Assembly (NCBI GenBank): GCA_963836355.1
Contig: CAWIJO010000023.1
Location: 62,001-126,000 of the forward strand
Direction: 5' to 3'
Length of the DNA stretch: 64,000 nucleotides
Origin: Palsa-506 sp963836355
GTDB lineage: Bacteria > Actinomycetota > Actinomycetes > Streptosporangiales > Streptosporangiaceae
How positions within the stretch are numbered: position 1 is the stretch's first letter; each line of letters begins with the position of its first letter. Below the pieces are notes generated by a model, which was not told where the DNA came from, searched no databases, and worked only from the letters and a program-made list of their open reading frames with translations. Positions 49,083 through 57,510 of this stretch are shown one piece after another. Made by a program: the position numbers and the translations under genes.

Positions 49083-49571
49083 GTGCATCCCGCATCGGGC
49101 CCGGGGGAGCAGGCCCAGGTGCTGCACCGGGACGACGCGATCTACCCGCTGGCCGAGCCGCACCCGCCAGTGGTGGTCAACACGATGTGGCCGCTTGATG
49201 AGTTCACCGCGGAAAACGGCGCCACCAGGTTCATCCCGGGCAGCCACGGCTGGGAACCGGGCCGCCAGCCGGCCGCCGGGGACACCGCGGCGACTGCCAC
49301 CATGTCACCGGGCTCGGCCATGTTCTACCTCGGCAGCCTGTGGCACGGCGGCGGGGCCAACGCCACCGCCGAACCGCGGCTTGGCGTGATCCTGGAGTAC
49401 GCCGCCGGGTGGCTGCGCCCGCAGGAGAACCAGTGCCTGGCAGTCCCCCGCGACGTCGCCCGGCAGTTGCCGGAACGGCTGCAGGAACTGCTCGGCTACA
49501 ACATCTACCCGCCGTTCCTCGGCTACGTTGACGGCGTTCACCCCCGCAGGGTGCTATCAGCCGGCGAGTGA
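49083..49571 (+). pseudogene. Phytanoyl-CoA dioxygenase-like, N-terminally truncated
   Basis: C-terminal ~160 residues of an Fe(II)/2-oxoglutarate dioxygenase: metal ligands HRDD near the start and LWHGGGANATAEPR, plus NGATRFIPGSHGWEPG and EYAAGWLRPQENQCLAVP. About 110-130 N-terminal residues are missing, and the sequence before 49083 is unrelated. The facial triad is present, but the truncated fold is probably inactive. Confidence 0.75.
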
Positions 49572-49631
49572 CAGCAGGCCGGAGGGCCTCCCGGCTGAGG
49601 TCGAGCCGACCCGGCCGGGGAGGATGGCAAG

Positions 49632-49945
49632 GTGCCAACCACCGTCGTCAACCTCAAGGGCCATCGCGACGACCCGGCTTTCGCCGACGTGGTATACGTC
49701 GGGCGGGCCATGCACCGTGGCGGCTGGCAGCTGCCGGCTTCCCGCTGGCCAGCCCGTTTCGTCCTGGCCCGGACGGCAGCCGGGAGCAGGTCGTGGCCAG
49801 CTACCGCGAGTACCTGCTGGGCCGCCCGGATCTGCTGGCGCTGCTGCCGGACCTTCGCGGGCGCAGGCTCGGCTGCTGGTGCGCGCCGCTGCCCTGCCAC
49901 GCCATGGTCATCGCCGAACTCGCCGACGCAGGCCGGCCCGGCTAA
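49632..49945 (+). pseudogene. DUF4326 protein, frameshifted
   Basis: Short DUF4326 protein (about 105 aa when joined): TVVNLKGHRDDPAFADVVYV and GRAMHRGGWQLPAS in the first frame, then PLASPFRPGPDGSREQVVAS and GRRLGCWCAPLPCHAMVIAE in the next. One missing C near 49741 explains the switch. The conserved Cys/His set (CWCAPLPCH) suggests metal binding; function unknown. GTG 49632 follows GGGGAGG. Confidence 0.8.
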
Positions 49946-49979
49946 GCCGCTGGCACCGGCCAGCCCGGCCCTGGCCAGC

Positions 49980-50023
49980 AGTGGTTAACATCTAGCCGGC
50001 TCCCGCCGGTCAAATCGTAACCA
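49980..50023. repeat. Hairpin repeat, copy 2
   Basis: Second copy of the 5.5-kb hairpin: outer AGTGGTTAACAT / ATCGTAACCACT (10 of 12 paired), inner GCCGGC / GCCGGT, same TCCC loop and same CAA in the internal loop. It lies between convergent genes (DUF4326 and the ABC permease). Confidence 0.85.
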
Positions 50024-50337
50024 CTGAGTGGATCTTCGTAACTGGTGAGGCTGGTGTGATGAGTGTGTCCCATTGCTGCTGCCAGCAGTCATCGCCTCCG
50101 CCCCGGCCGGCGCCAGCGGCTCTTTGCACTGCCTTCGCTTTCCTGAGTCTTCTGCGCAGCGACGAGTGCGCAGCGACGAGCCACATCAGCGACGATTACC
50201 TTGCCCGGGTCGCCACCGAGCGAGGTCCTCCCGGCCGGGCAATGACCCGCAGTCCCGGCTGGTACCGACGCGGCGAGCGCCCGCCTCACCAGCTGCCGCC
50301 GTCAAGCCGGACCGCTATCGCGCTGGGCCGGAACTGC
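50024..50337. other. Intergenic region without a supported gene
   Basis: Between the hairpin repeat and the 3' end of the ABC permease. A short direct repeat (GCGCAGCGACGAG twice, about 50154-50180) is present; open frames on both strands lack recognisable motifs or ribosome-binding sites. Confidence 0.4.
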
Positions 50338-51144
50338 CTAGCCGGCCCGGCGGTAGGCGCGGACGGCGAGCGGCCCGAACACGATGAAGATTCCGGCCAG
50401 CCAGGCGATGCTCTTCAGCAGGTTCGCCTCGATCGGGCCGCCGAGTGCCAGCGCCCGCATCGTGTCGACGACGTAGGTCACCGGCTGGTTGCTGGCGAAT
50501 GCCTGCAGCCAGCCCGGCATCGTCGCGATCGGCACGAATGCCGAGCTGACGAACGTGAGCGGGAACAGCCAGATCAGCCCGAACGCCTGCACCGATTCCT
50601 CGTCCCCGATGGCCAGCCCGGTATAGGCGGCGATCAAGCAGATCGCCAGCCCGAACACGGTGGCCAGCAGCACCATGCCCACGGCGGGGACAGCGCCGTT
50701 CTTGAACGAGAACCCGACCGCGTAGCCCACCCCGACGATGATCAGGATCGTCACGACCATGCGGACCGTGTCGGCGACCAGCCGGCCGGCCAGCACCGCG
50801 GAGCGCGCCATCGGCATCGACCGGAGCCGGTCGATCACGCCCTTCTTCAGCTCCTGCGCCAGCGCGATGGCAGTGCCGAACGACGCGAATGCCGCGGTCT
50901 GCGCGATGATCCCCGGCATCAGGAACTCGACGTAGGTGTTACCTGGCACCGGGATCGCGCCGCCGAAGACGAAGCTGAACAACAGCACGAACATCACCGG
51001 CTGGATCACGGTGAACACGATGTAGGCAGGTACCCGCGTCCAGACCAGCAGGTTGCGCCTGGCCAGCGTGAGCGTGTCGCTGACCGCCCAGCGAGCCTGG
51101 GTGACCAGGCCGGGCGTGCCTGACTGCGCGGCGACGGCGGTCAT
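50338..51144 (-). CDS. DrrB-like ABC-2 permease
   Basis: 268-aa permease of the DrrB drug-exporter group: LTLARRNLLVWTRVPAYIVF before six helices, the amphipathic LAQELKKGVIDRLRSMPMAR coupling region, and LTFVSSAFVPIATMPGWLQA near the end. Its ATG overlaps the ATPase stop (ATGA). With the ATPase it would export a hydrophobic compound or lipid. Confidence 0.93.
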   Translation of the reverse strand: MTAVAAQSGTPGLVTQARWAVSDTLTLARRNLLVWTRVPAYIVFTVIQPVMFVLLFSFVFGGAIPVPGNTYVEFLMPGIIAQTAAFASFGTAIALAQELKKGVIDRLRSMPMARSAVLAGRLVADTVRMVVTILIIVGVGYAVGFSFKNGAVPAVGMVLLATVFGLAICLIAAYTGLAIGDEESVQAFGLIWLFPLTFVSSAFVPIATMPGWLQAFASNQPVTYVVDTMRALALGGPIEANLLKSIAWLAGIFIVFGPLAVRAYRRAG

Positions 51145-52200
51145 GACGCCACCTGCGCACTGTCGGTGCGGCGGGCATCCTTGCCGCCGCGGCCGCGGCC
51201 GCGGCGGCGTTTGCCCGGCTGTTCATCCTCGGCGGCGTGCCCGGTCAGGGCTAGGAACACGTCGTCAAGGGATGGCCGGCGCAGCGCGAGCCCGCGGGTC
51301 TCGACGCCGGCCGCGTCCAGGCCGCGCACCGCGTCGATCAACGCCTCCGAGCCGCGGCCGCCGACGCCGACGCTGATCACGCCGGTATCCGCGTCGGCAT
51401 GCGGCTCGCCCTCGCCGATCGGCTTGATCGCGGCGACGGCATCGGCGACCCGGCGCCGGTCGGGCACCGTGAACTCCAGCACGTCCCCGCCGATCCGGCC
51501 CTTCAGCTCCTCGGCCGTGCCCGCCGCGATGACCAGGCCATGGTCGATGACCACGATCTGATCGGCCAGCTCGTCGGCCTCGTCCAGGTACTGGGTAGTG
51601 AGCAGCAGCGTCGTCCCGGCGGCGGCCAGCGACCGGATGATATCCCACATGCCCAGCCTGGATATCGGGATCCAGGCCGGTCGTCGGCTCGTCCAGGAAC
51701 AGGACCTTGGGGTGCCCGACCAGGCTGGCAGCCAGATCCAGGCGGCGCTGCATGCCGCCGGAGAACCCTTTCGCCGACCGGTCGGCGGCCTCGGTCAGGT
51801 CGAACTGCTCCAGCAGCTCGACCGCGCGGCTGCGGGCACTCGGCCAGCTCAGGTGGTAGAGCCGCCCGATGAGCTCCAGGTTCTCCCGGCCGGTGAGCTC
51901 CTCCTGGATGGCCGCCGACTGGCCGGCCAGCCCGATCGAGCGGCGGACCGCCGCGGCTTCGCGCACGACGTCATGGCCCTCCACTATGGCCCGCCCTTTG
52001 TCCGGCTGCAGCAGCGTGGTCAGGATGCGCACTGCCGTGGTCTTGCCTGCGCCGTTCGGCCCGAGCACGCCAAGCACCGTGCCGCGGGGTACCGACAGGT
52101 CGATGCCGCGCAAGGCGCGGACCTCGCCGAAGGACTTCGCCAAGCCCTCCACCAGAATCGCCGGCGCCGGACTGGCCGGCCCCGGGCTGCTAGGTGACAC
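51141..52200 (-). pseudogene. DrrA-like ABC ATPase, frameshifted
   Basis: ABC ATPase of the DrrA family, about 350 aa when joined. GTG 52200 follows a perfect GGAGGAATCT. Walker A VLGPNGAGKTTAVRI, signature GFSGGMQRRLDLAASL, Walker B VLFLDEPTTGLDP; then a frameshift near 51660 and GMWDIIRSLAAAGTTLLLTT, the D-loop/H-loop region, and the DrrA-type C-terminal domain (GLALRRPSLDDVFLALTGH). As written the protein stops working after Walker B. The intact permease partner argues for a recent lesion or an error. Confidence 0.88.
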
Positions 52201-52379
52201 AGATTCCTCCAGATCAGGTCGTCGGCCTTCATCAACCACTAGCACATGGTGCTGACAGGCCGTGGCGACGGAACTCACCGGTGGCCGGCCGCTATGCCCG
52301 AAGGGCCCGTTTCAAATCTTGCGACAGCGGCATCGGCACGAGCGTCCAGGGCCCGGCGAACCTCAGCTCTACGGCAGCG

Positions 52380-52559
52380 TCACCACAGGTCGCCGCCGGT
52401 AAGCACGTAGATGAACGGCACTAGCGGGATGAGGCCGAGGATGGCCCAGGCTAGTTTCGAGCCGCGCCCGATGTCCTGGCGGGACAGCAGGTCGATCCAC
52501 ATGAGCACGACGGCGAGCGGATGCAGGAAGCAGATGAGGAGCTCGAAAAGCTTCTTCAT
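52380..52559 (-). CDS. 59-aa membrane protein (PLDc_N-like)
   Basis: Small two-helix membrane protein read from ATG 52559: MKKLFELLICFLHPLAVVLM, a short loop WIDLLSRQDIGRGSK, then LAWAILGLIPLVPFIYVLTG and GDLW. This resembles the N-terminal two-helix module of phospholipase D nuclease/SHOCT-type proteins (PLDc_N). No enzymatic domain. It stands alone between two ABC loci. Confidence 0.7.
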   Translation of the reverse strand: MKKLFELLICFLHPLAVVLMWIDLLSRQDIGRGSKLAWAILGLIPLVPFIYVLTGGDLW

Positions 52560-52654
52560 GCCCCGAATCTACCCGCGGGCCGGGCGGCCACGCTCCAGCG
52601 AGGTCGCGACCCGCCACCATTGAGATCCGGCCGATCCGGACCGGTACGCCGCGA

Positions 52655-54583
52655 TCATTGCACTTTGTCGTACTGAGATGCCTGCAGGTGATACAGCTCG
52701 GCGTACCTGCCGCCGAGCGCGAGCAGCTCGGCGTGCCCGCCCTGCTCGATGACGCGGCCCTCATGCAGGACATAGATCCGGTCTGCCTGCCGGACGCTGG
52801 CCAGCCGGTGCGTGATGATCAGTATGCTGCGGCCCTCGGCATGCCCGCGGACGGAATTGAACAGCGCGTATTCGGCGCGCGCGTCCAGGGCGGCGGTGGG
52901 CTCGTCCATGATCAGCAGCGGCGCGGACCGATAGAAGCCGCGGGCCACCGCGACGCGCTGCCACTGCCCGCCGGAAAGCTCGGCGCCGTCCTTGAACTGG
53001 CGGGCCAGCAGGGTGTCGTAACCGCGGGGCAGGCCATCGATTACCGTGTCGGCTCCGGCCGCTGCGGCCGCCTCGGCCAGGGCAGCGGAGTCGGCGGCCC
53101 GGCCCATGGTGATGTTGTGGCGCGCGGTCAGCGGCCAGTTGGCGTGGTCTTGCGCGATCACCGCGATCTGGCTCCGCAGCTGTTCGGGATCCATCTCGGT
53201 GATCGCGGTCTGGTCCCAGTGCACCACGCCGGAATCGGGCTGGTACAAGCCGGCGATGATCTTGGCAAGCGTGGTTTTGCCGGATCCGTTCTCGCCTACC
53301 AGGGCAATCACCTCGCCGCGGCCGATCTCCACGCTGACGTCGCGCAGCGCCGGGTCGCCGTCGCCGGGGTAGCTGAAGGTGATGCTGGCTGCGGTGATCC
53401 GGCCGAATCCGCGCGATGCGGGCTTAGCCCCGGCGCGCCTGACGCGGCCGGCCGCGTCGGCGCAGAAGGCCAGGTAATCGGAGAAATAGAGCCCTTCCTC
53501 GTAGCACTGATTCACCGCGTACAGCAGCGTAGCCAGTGATGCCTGGGCTGAGCGGATCGTCAGCACCGCGGTGCCAGCGACCGCCAGCTGCACGATTCCG
53601 GTCGCGAGCAAGATGCCCAGGACCACGTACACGCCGGCGGTGGCAACGCCGTGCGCGGCATTGGCGATCACCTGCGTGACTGCCTGCCGCCGGGCCGCGC
53701 CGAGCCGGGCATCGCGCTCGTAAGCGGCCAGCCGGGCAACGCGGGAGAGTAAGAAGCTGCGCATCGTGAACGAGCGCAGCTCAGCCGCCGTCCGCCGCTC
53801 GGCCATCAGATCCGTCAGGATCCATTTCCGGCGGCGGCTGTCGGCCAGCGCGAAGCTCGTCGTATACCCGATCCTGGCCGAGCGGACCGCGGCCCAGCCG
53901 CCCGGTAGTTCGGCGACCAGCAGCAGCCCGAGCAGGACGGGTTGCAGCACAGTGATCACCACCGCCGCCGAGGTGATCCCCACCGCGCCGGTCACGCAGT
54001 TGATCACGTCCGAGACGACTCGCGGCGCCGCATACAGGCCCCGGTCGCGGGCCCGCAGCATCGCGTCGTGGAATCCCGCGTCGTCGAAGGCGGCCAGCTC
54101 CACCTGGGTCGTCAGGTCGAACAGCCGGATCTCGACCTCCCGGTCGACCTGCGGTTCCAGCCGCGACTGCGCCCAGCCCGCCGCCGCCTGCAGGCCGGAG
54201 CGCGCCGCGGTTGCGATAGCGACCAGCGCCAGTGACGGGATCGCGGCGCGAATCCGTTGCGGGGTAGGACCAGCCGCGAACAGCGCCTCCAGCACGCCGG
54301 CCGTCGCGAGCAGCGCGTATCCGGTGAGCACCCCGGAGGCAAGGTTCAGCACGATCGTCGCAATCAGGTCCCGGCGGCTCGCGTCGCGGCCCAGCCGTAG
54401 GGCATGGGCGACGATTGCAGGGAACTGCCGCGCCATCGCGCGGAAGCTGGTCGAGGCCATCCGCTCGTCGTAAGCCGCCCAGTACGAGGCCGCGAGCTCG
54501 GCGGTGGACTCGTCGGCATCCGGCTGCGCAGGCGCTTCCGCAGTCGGCCGATCCGCGCTGCGCCGACCGGAAGCGATCCGCAC
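52655..54583 (-). CDS. ABC exporter, fused membrane and ATPase domains
   Basis: 642-aa type IV-fold half-transporter: N-terminal ~50-residue cytoplasmic part, six membrane helices (~75-370), then ATPase with Walker A LVGENGSGKTTLAKI, Q-loop AVIAQDHANW, signature AELSGGQWQRVAVARGF, Walker B LLIMDEPTAALDA and H-loop IITHRLASV. This subgroup is often found with peptide natural-product clusters, but no precursor or modifying enzyme is visible here. GTG 54583 with GGAGGGAG upstream; the longer in-frame extension to 55120 crosses the ornithine-cyclodeaminase remnant and is rejected. Confidence 0.9.
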   Translation of the reverse strand: MRIASGRRSADRPTAEAPAQPDADESTAELAASYWAAYDERMASTSFRAMARQFPAIVAHALRLGRDASRRDLIATIVLNLASGVLTGYALLATAGVLEALFAAGPTPQRIRAAIPSLALVAIATAARSGLQAAAGWAQSRLEPQVDREVEIRLFDLTTQVELAAFDDAGFHDAMLRARDRGLYAAPRVVSDVINCVTGAVGITSAAVVITVLQPVLLGLLLVAELPGGWAAVRSARIGYTTSFALADSRRRKWILTDLMAERRTAAELRSFTMRSFLLSRVARLAAYERDARLGAARRQAVTQVIANAAHGVATAGVYVVLGILLATGIVQLAVAGTAVLTIRSAQASLATLLYAVNQCYEEGLYFSDYLAFCADAAGRVRRAGAKPASRGFGRITAASITFSYPGDGDPALRDVSVEIGRGEVIALVGENGSGKTTLAKIIAGLYQPDSGVVHWDQTAITEMDPEQLRSQIAVIAQDHANWPLTARHNITMGRAADSAALAEAAAAAGADTVIDGLPRGYDTLLARQFKDGAELSGGQWQRVAVARGFYRSAPLLIMDEPTAALDARAEYALFNSVRGHAEGRSILIITHRLASVRQADRIYVLHEGRVIEQGGHAELLALGGRYAELYHLQASQYDKVQ

Positions 54584-54759
54584 CGTAACCCGCTCCCTCC
54601 GGCACGAAGGGCAGCCACCCGCGCGCCGGCCCGCCCATGCATGCAGCACCAGTATGTGAACCGGAATGGCTAATGGCCAGCCGGTTTTGCCCGGGTAAGA
54701 GTTAGCCGGGCAAGAGGTTGCGGAGCAAGTGCTGGCGCGGGTCAGCGCAGCGGGTTGAC

Positions 54760-55100
54760 GGGAGTCAGCTCGGGTGGGCAGGTGCCGCTGATCACTGCCG
54801 GCGCGGACCGCGTCTTCCGGCGAGCCGGGTACGGCGCCTGCTTCGCGTGCTCGCCGGATCGCGGGCGGCAGCCGCCAGAATCCGCGGCCTCGAAGAGCGG
54901 CTCCGCCGATCTCGTCGCCGTGCAGACGATATCCGCGCCGCGCACCGCATGCCGGGTCTCCCGGGCCGGCCCACGGTGACGCCCGGGTGCGCGGCCCGCA
55001 GCCGCTCGCAAAGTTCCTCGCTGCGCTGCTGGTGCCTGCTGTATACCCGGATCTCGCCGATCGGCCGGACCGCGCAGACTCCGGCGACCTGAATAGGAAA
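54760..55100 (-). pseudogene. Ornithine cyclodeaminase/mu-crystallin fragment
   Basis: Two short matches in different frames: VRPIGEIRVYSRHQQRSEEL with CERLRAAHPGVTVG in one, then VRGADIVCTATRSAEPLFEA in another. Together they form the middle of the NAD-binding domain of the ornithine cyclodeaminase family, with a frameshift near 54960 and both ends lost. Non-functional remnant. Confidence 0.6.
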
Positions 55101-55394
55101 TGCGCTGGAGCTAACCTCAAGTCTTATCTGCTGGCCGGCCAGCCGGGCGCGCCGGCCGGACCTCATTCCATAAAGAGCTGCTGGCGGTATTTCCGGCAAG
55201 CCGGAGTATATTCCTATCTGTGCCCATCTATTCATTCGGCAGTCCAGATCTATGTCCGTAAGGAAAATAATCCGGGCCGACTCTAATCTGTGAAAGCGCA
55301 GCCGAGTCTATTACCATGAGTGCAGCTCGATGCTTTATTGCCGCCGTCGTGAGCGTCCGCTCGCGAGTGGTCAATCGGGAGAAGGGCGGAACCC

Positions 55395-56135
55395 GTGAGC
55401 ACACAAGGGAAACTGACCAGCCAGGCCGAGGCCGCGGCCGCGGCCGCGGTACCCGAGCAGGCCAGCAGGGCCGGAGCCGTGAGCATGCCAGGAAAACTGG
55501 CCATCGGGGCCAACGGCAAGGTGACCGGGCCGGCCAGCATCGGCTACAACGATCCGTTCCCGTGCGTTAACGGATCCTGGGGATCCAAGGCAATTCAGGG
55601 CGTCGTTATGCACACAATGGTCGGTAACCTGCCCGGCACGATCACCGTCTTCAACGACCCCTCTTATCAGGCCAGCGCGCATTTCGGCATCAATCAGCAA
55701 GGCCACATCCACCAGTTCGGCCCGATCGGCCAGGGATGGATCGCCTGGGCGGAGATGGCAGGCAATGCCACCTGGTACTCGATCGAGCACGCCGACAACG
55801 CCAACACCGAGAATCCGCTGACCGACGCCCAGATCGCCGCGTCCGCTCAGCTGGTGGAGGCGCTGTCCGCGTTCGCCGGGTTCCCGCTGCAGGTGACCGA
55901 CAGCACGGGCGGGCGCGGTTACGGCACTCACGTCATGGGCGGTGCGGCCTGGGGCGGTCACACCTGCCCGGGGCCCGGGCCGCGGGCCGGCCAGCGGCAC
56001 GCGATCATCAAGCTCGCCAGGCTGATCCGGCATCCGCCGCCGCCGGAGCCATGGCAGGCCAGGGCGCTGGTGAAGGCCGCGGCGATCGAGGCTGAGCTAG
56101 CCGGCCTGGTGACGCTGCTGCAAGCGCACCAGTGA
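55395..56135 (+). CDS. N-acetylmuramoyl-L-alanine amidase (Amidase_2)
   Basis: 246-aa peptidoglycan amidase. Catalytic domain ~50-220: zinc ligands in GVVMHTMVGNLPGTITVF and GTHVMGGAAWGGHTCPGPGP, and the NATWYSIEHADN core strand. The layout is that of phage-type lysins and actinobacterial PGRP-like amidases. No classical signal peptide; the N-terminal 45 residues are Ala-rich. GTG 55395 with GGGCGGAA upstream and an A/T-richer promoter region before it. Could be a domesticated phage lysin; no other phage gene is near. Confidence 0.9.
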   Translation: MSTQGKLTSQAEAAAAAAVPEQASRAGAVSMPGKLAIGANGKVTGPASIGYNDPFPCVNGSWGSKAIQGVVMHTMVGNLPGTITVFNDPSYQASAHFGINQQGHIHQFGPIGQGWIAWAEMAGNATWYSIEHADNANTENPLTDAQIAASAQLVEALSAFAGFPLQVTDSTGGRGYGTHVMGGAAWGGHTCPGPGPRAGQRHAIIKLARLIRHPPPPEPWQARALVKAAAIEAELAGLVTLLQAHQ

Positions 56136-56194
56136 CCTGGCGATCCCCGAATACGGCAATATGACCATTAGTTCCACCACTAGCATGTGGCTCC

Positions 56195-57343
56195 ATGCGA
56201 TTCATGCGTGGTGGCCGACTCATTCCTGGCGGCCGACTCATTCCTGGTGGCACTGTGCTGGTGGCCGCACTCGCCGCGGTCTCGGGCGTCTCGGCCTGCG
56301 GGACGATGGCCAGTGCGCAGCGGGCATCCCTGTCGGCGGCTTCGCCGGCCCACTCGCCAGTGGCCGGTGCCACCGCGGCCGGTGCCAGAGGGGCCGCGCC
56401 GGTCGCCGGGTTGGTCGCCGGGCTGGTCAGCACTGCCCATCCGGATCATGTCGTCGGCGACGGGACGGCGGCGAGCTGCACCTCCCGCGCGGTCGTCCGG
56501 GCCGTGCGGGCCGGCGGCGTCATCACGTTCTCCTGCGGCCCCGGCCCGGTAACCATCGCGATGAAGGCCACCGCGAAGGTCCGCAACACGAGCCGGCGGG
56601 TCGTCCTTGACGGTGCCGGGAAGGTGACGCTGAGCGGCGGCGGCGTCCGGCGGATCTTGTATATGGACACCTGCGACAAGCGCCAGGTGTGGACCACATC
56701 GCATTGCGACGACCAGGCCCGGCCCCGGCTCGTCGTGCAGAACATGAGTTTTGCCCGCGGCAACGCAACCGGCCGGCATTTCGATGGCGGCGGCGGCGGT
56801 GCCATCTTCGCCCGCGGCGGCCGCCTCCGGGTGATCAACTCGCGCTTCATCGGCAACCGCTGCGACTCGACCGGGCCGGATCTGGGCGGTGCCGCGATCC
56901 GCGCGCTGAACGAGTACCACGGCCGGCCGGTGTACATCATTCACGACACGTTCCGGCGCGGGGTGTGCTCCAACGGCGGCGCGCTGAGCAGCATCGGGGT
57001 GTCCTGGGACGTGCGGGACAGCCTTTTCGCCCACAACCGCGCGATCGGCAGCGGCGCCAACCCGGCCCGGCCCGGCACTCCCGGCGGCGGCAGCGGCGGC
57101 GCCCTCTACGCCGACGGAAACTCCTACACCGTCCGGATCAGCGGCTCGATCATCCGGAACAACCACGCCAGGGAGGGCGGCGGGGCCATCTTCTTCGTCA
57201 GCAACGACCGCACCGGCACCCTGCGGATCGCGCACTCGACGCTGCACCACAACCCGAGCGCCGGCTTCCACACCGCTGGCTTCCCAGGCATCTTCTTCAT
57301 CGGCGCCGGCCGTCCGGTCATCGTCGATTCCGGCCTCAGCTGA
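56195..57343 (+). CDS. Right-handed beta-helix lipoprotein
   Basis: 382-aa exported protein. Basic start with a duplicated GGRLIP (an 18-bp direct repeat in DNA), hydrophobic VLVAALAAVSGVSACG giving a lipobox-like cysteine, a Ser/Ala/Gly linker, then parallel beta-helix coils of pectate-lyase/parallel-repeat type: VLDGAGKVTLSGGGVRRILY, GGGAIFARGGRLRVINSRFI, GGALYADGNSYTVRISGSII. Probably binds or cleaves polysaccharide at the cell surface; catalytic residues cannot be assigned. Confidence 0.82.
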   Translation: MRFMRGGRLIPGGRLIPGGTVLVAALAAVSGVSACGTMASAQRASLSAASPAHSPVAGATAAGARGAAPVAGLVAGLVSTAHPDHVVGDGTAASCTSRAVVRAVRAGGVITFSCGPGPVTIAMKATAKVRNTSRRVVLDGAGKVTLSGGGVRRILYMDTCDKRQVWTTSHCDDQARPRLVVQNMSFARGNATGRHFDGGGGGAIFARGGRLRVINSRFIGNRCDSTGPDLGGAAIRALNEYHGRPVYIIHDTFRRGVCSNGGALSSIGVSWDVRDSLFAHNRAIGSGANPARPGTPGGGSGGALYADGNSYTVRISGSIIRNNHAREGGGAIFFVSNDRTGTLRIAHSTLHHNPSAGFHTAGFPGIFFIGAGRPVIVDSGLS

Positions 57344-57510
57344 CCTTGCCGCGGACCAGCCGGCCGTCCTGGCGGGCCGTCCACGATCCCGCTGGGCCGA
57401 CCGGGATGCGGCACCCGCAGGGGCACACCGACACCCGGACGGAAGGGCGCGGTACCAAACACGGTGCCGGGACTGCCGTCATCGGCGGCCCCGGGCACCG
57501 TCATCGCGCC

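Noticed and set aside
50056..51123. A 355-codon plus-strand frame
   Set aside because: Mostly antisense to the DrrB-like permease; His/Arg/Gln-rich low-complexity sequence.
55395..56135. Prophage, suggested by the lysin-like amidase
   Set aside because: No holin, capsid, tail, terminase or integrase gene nearby.
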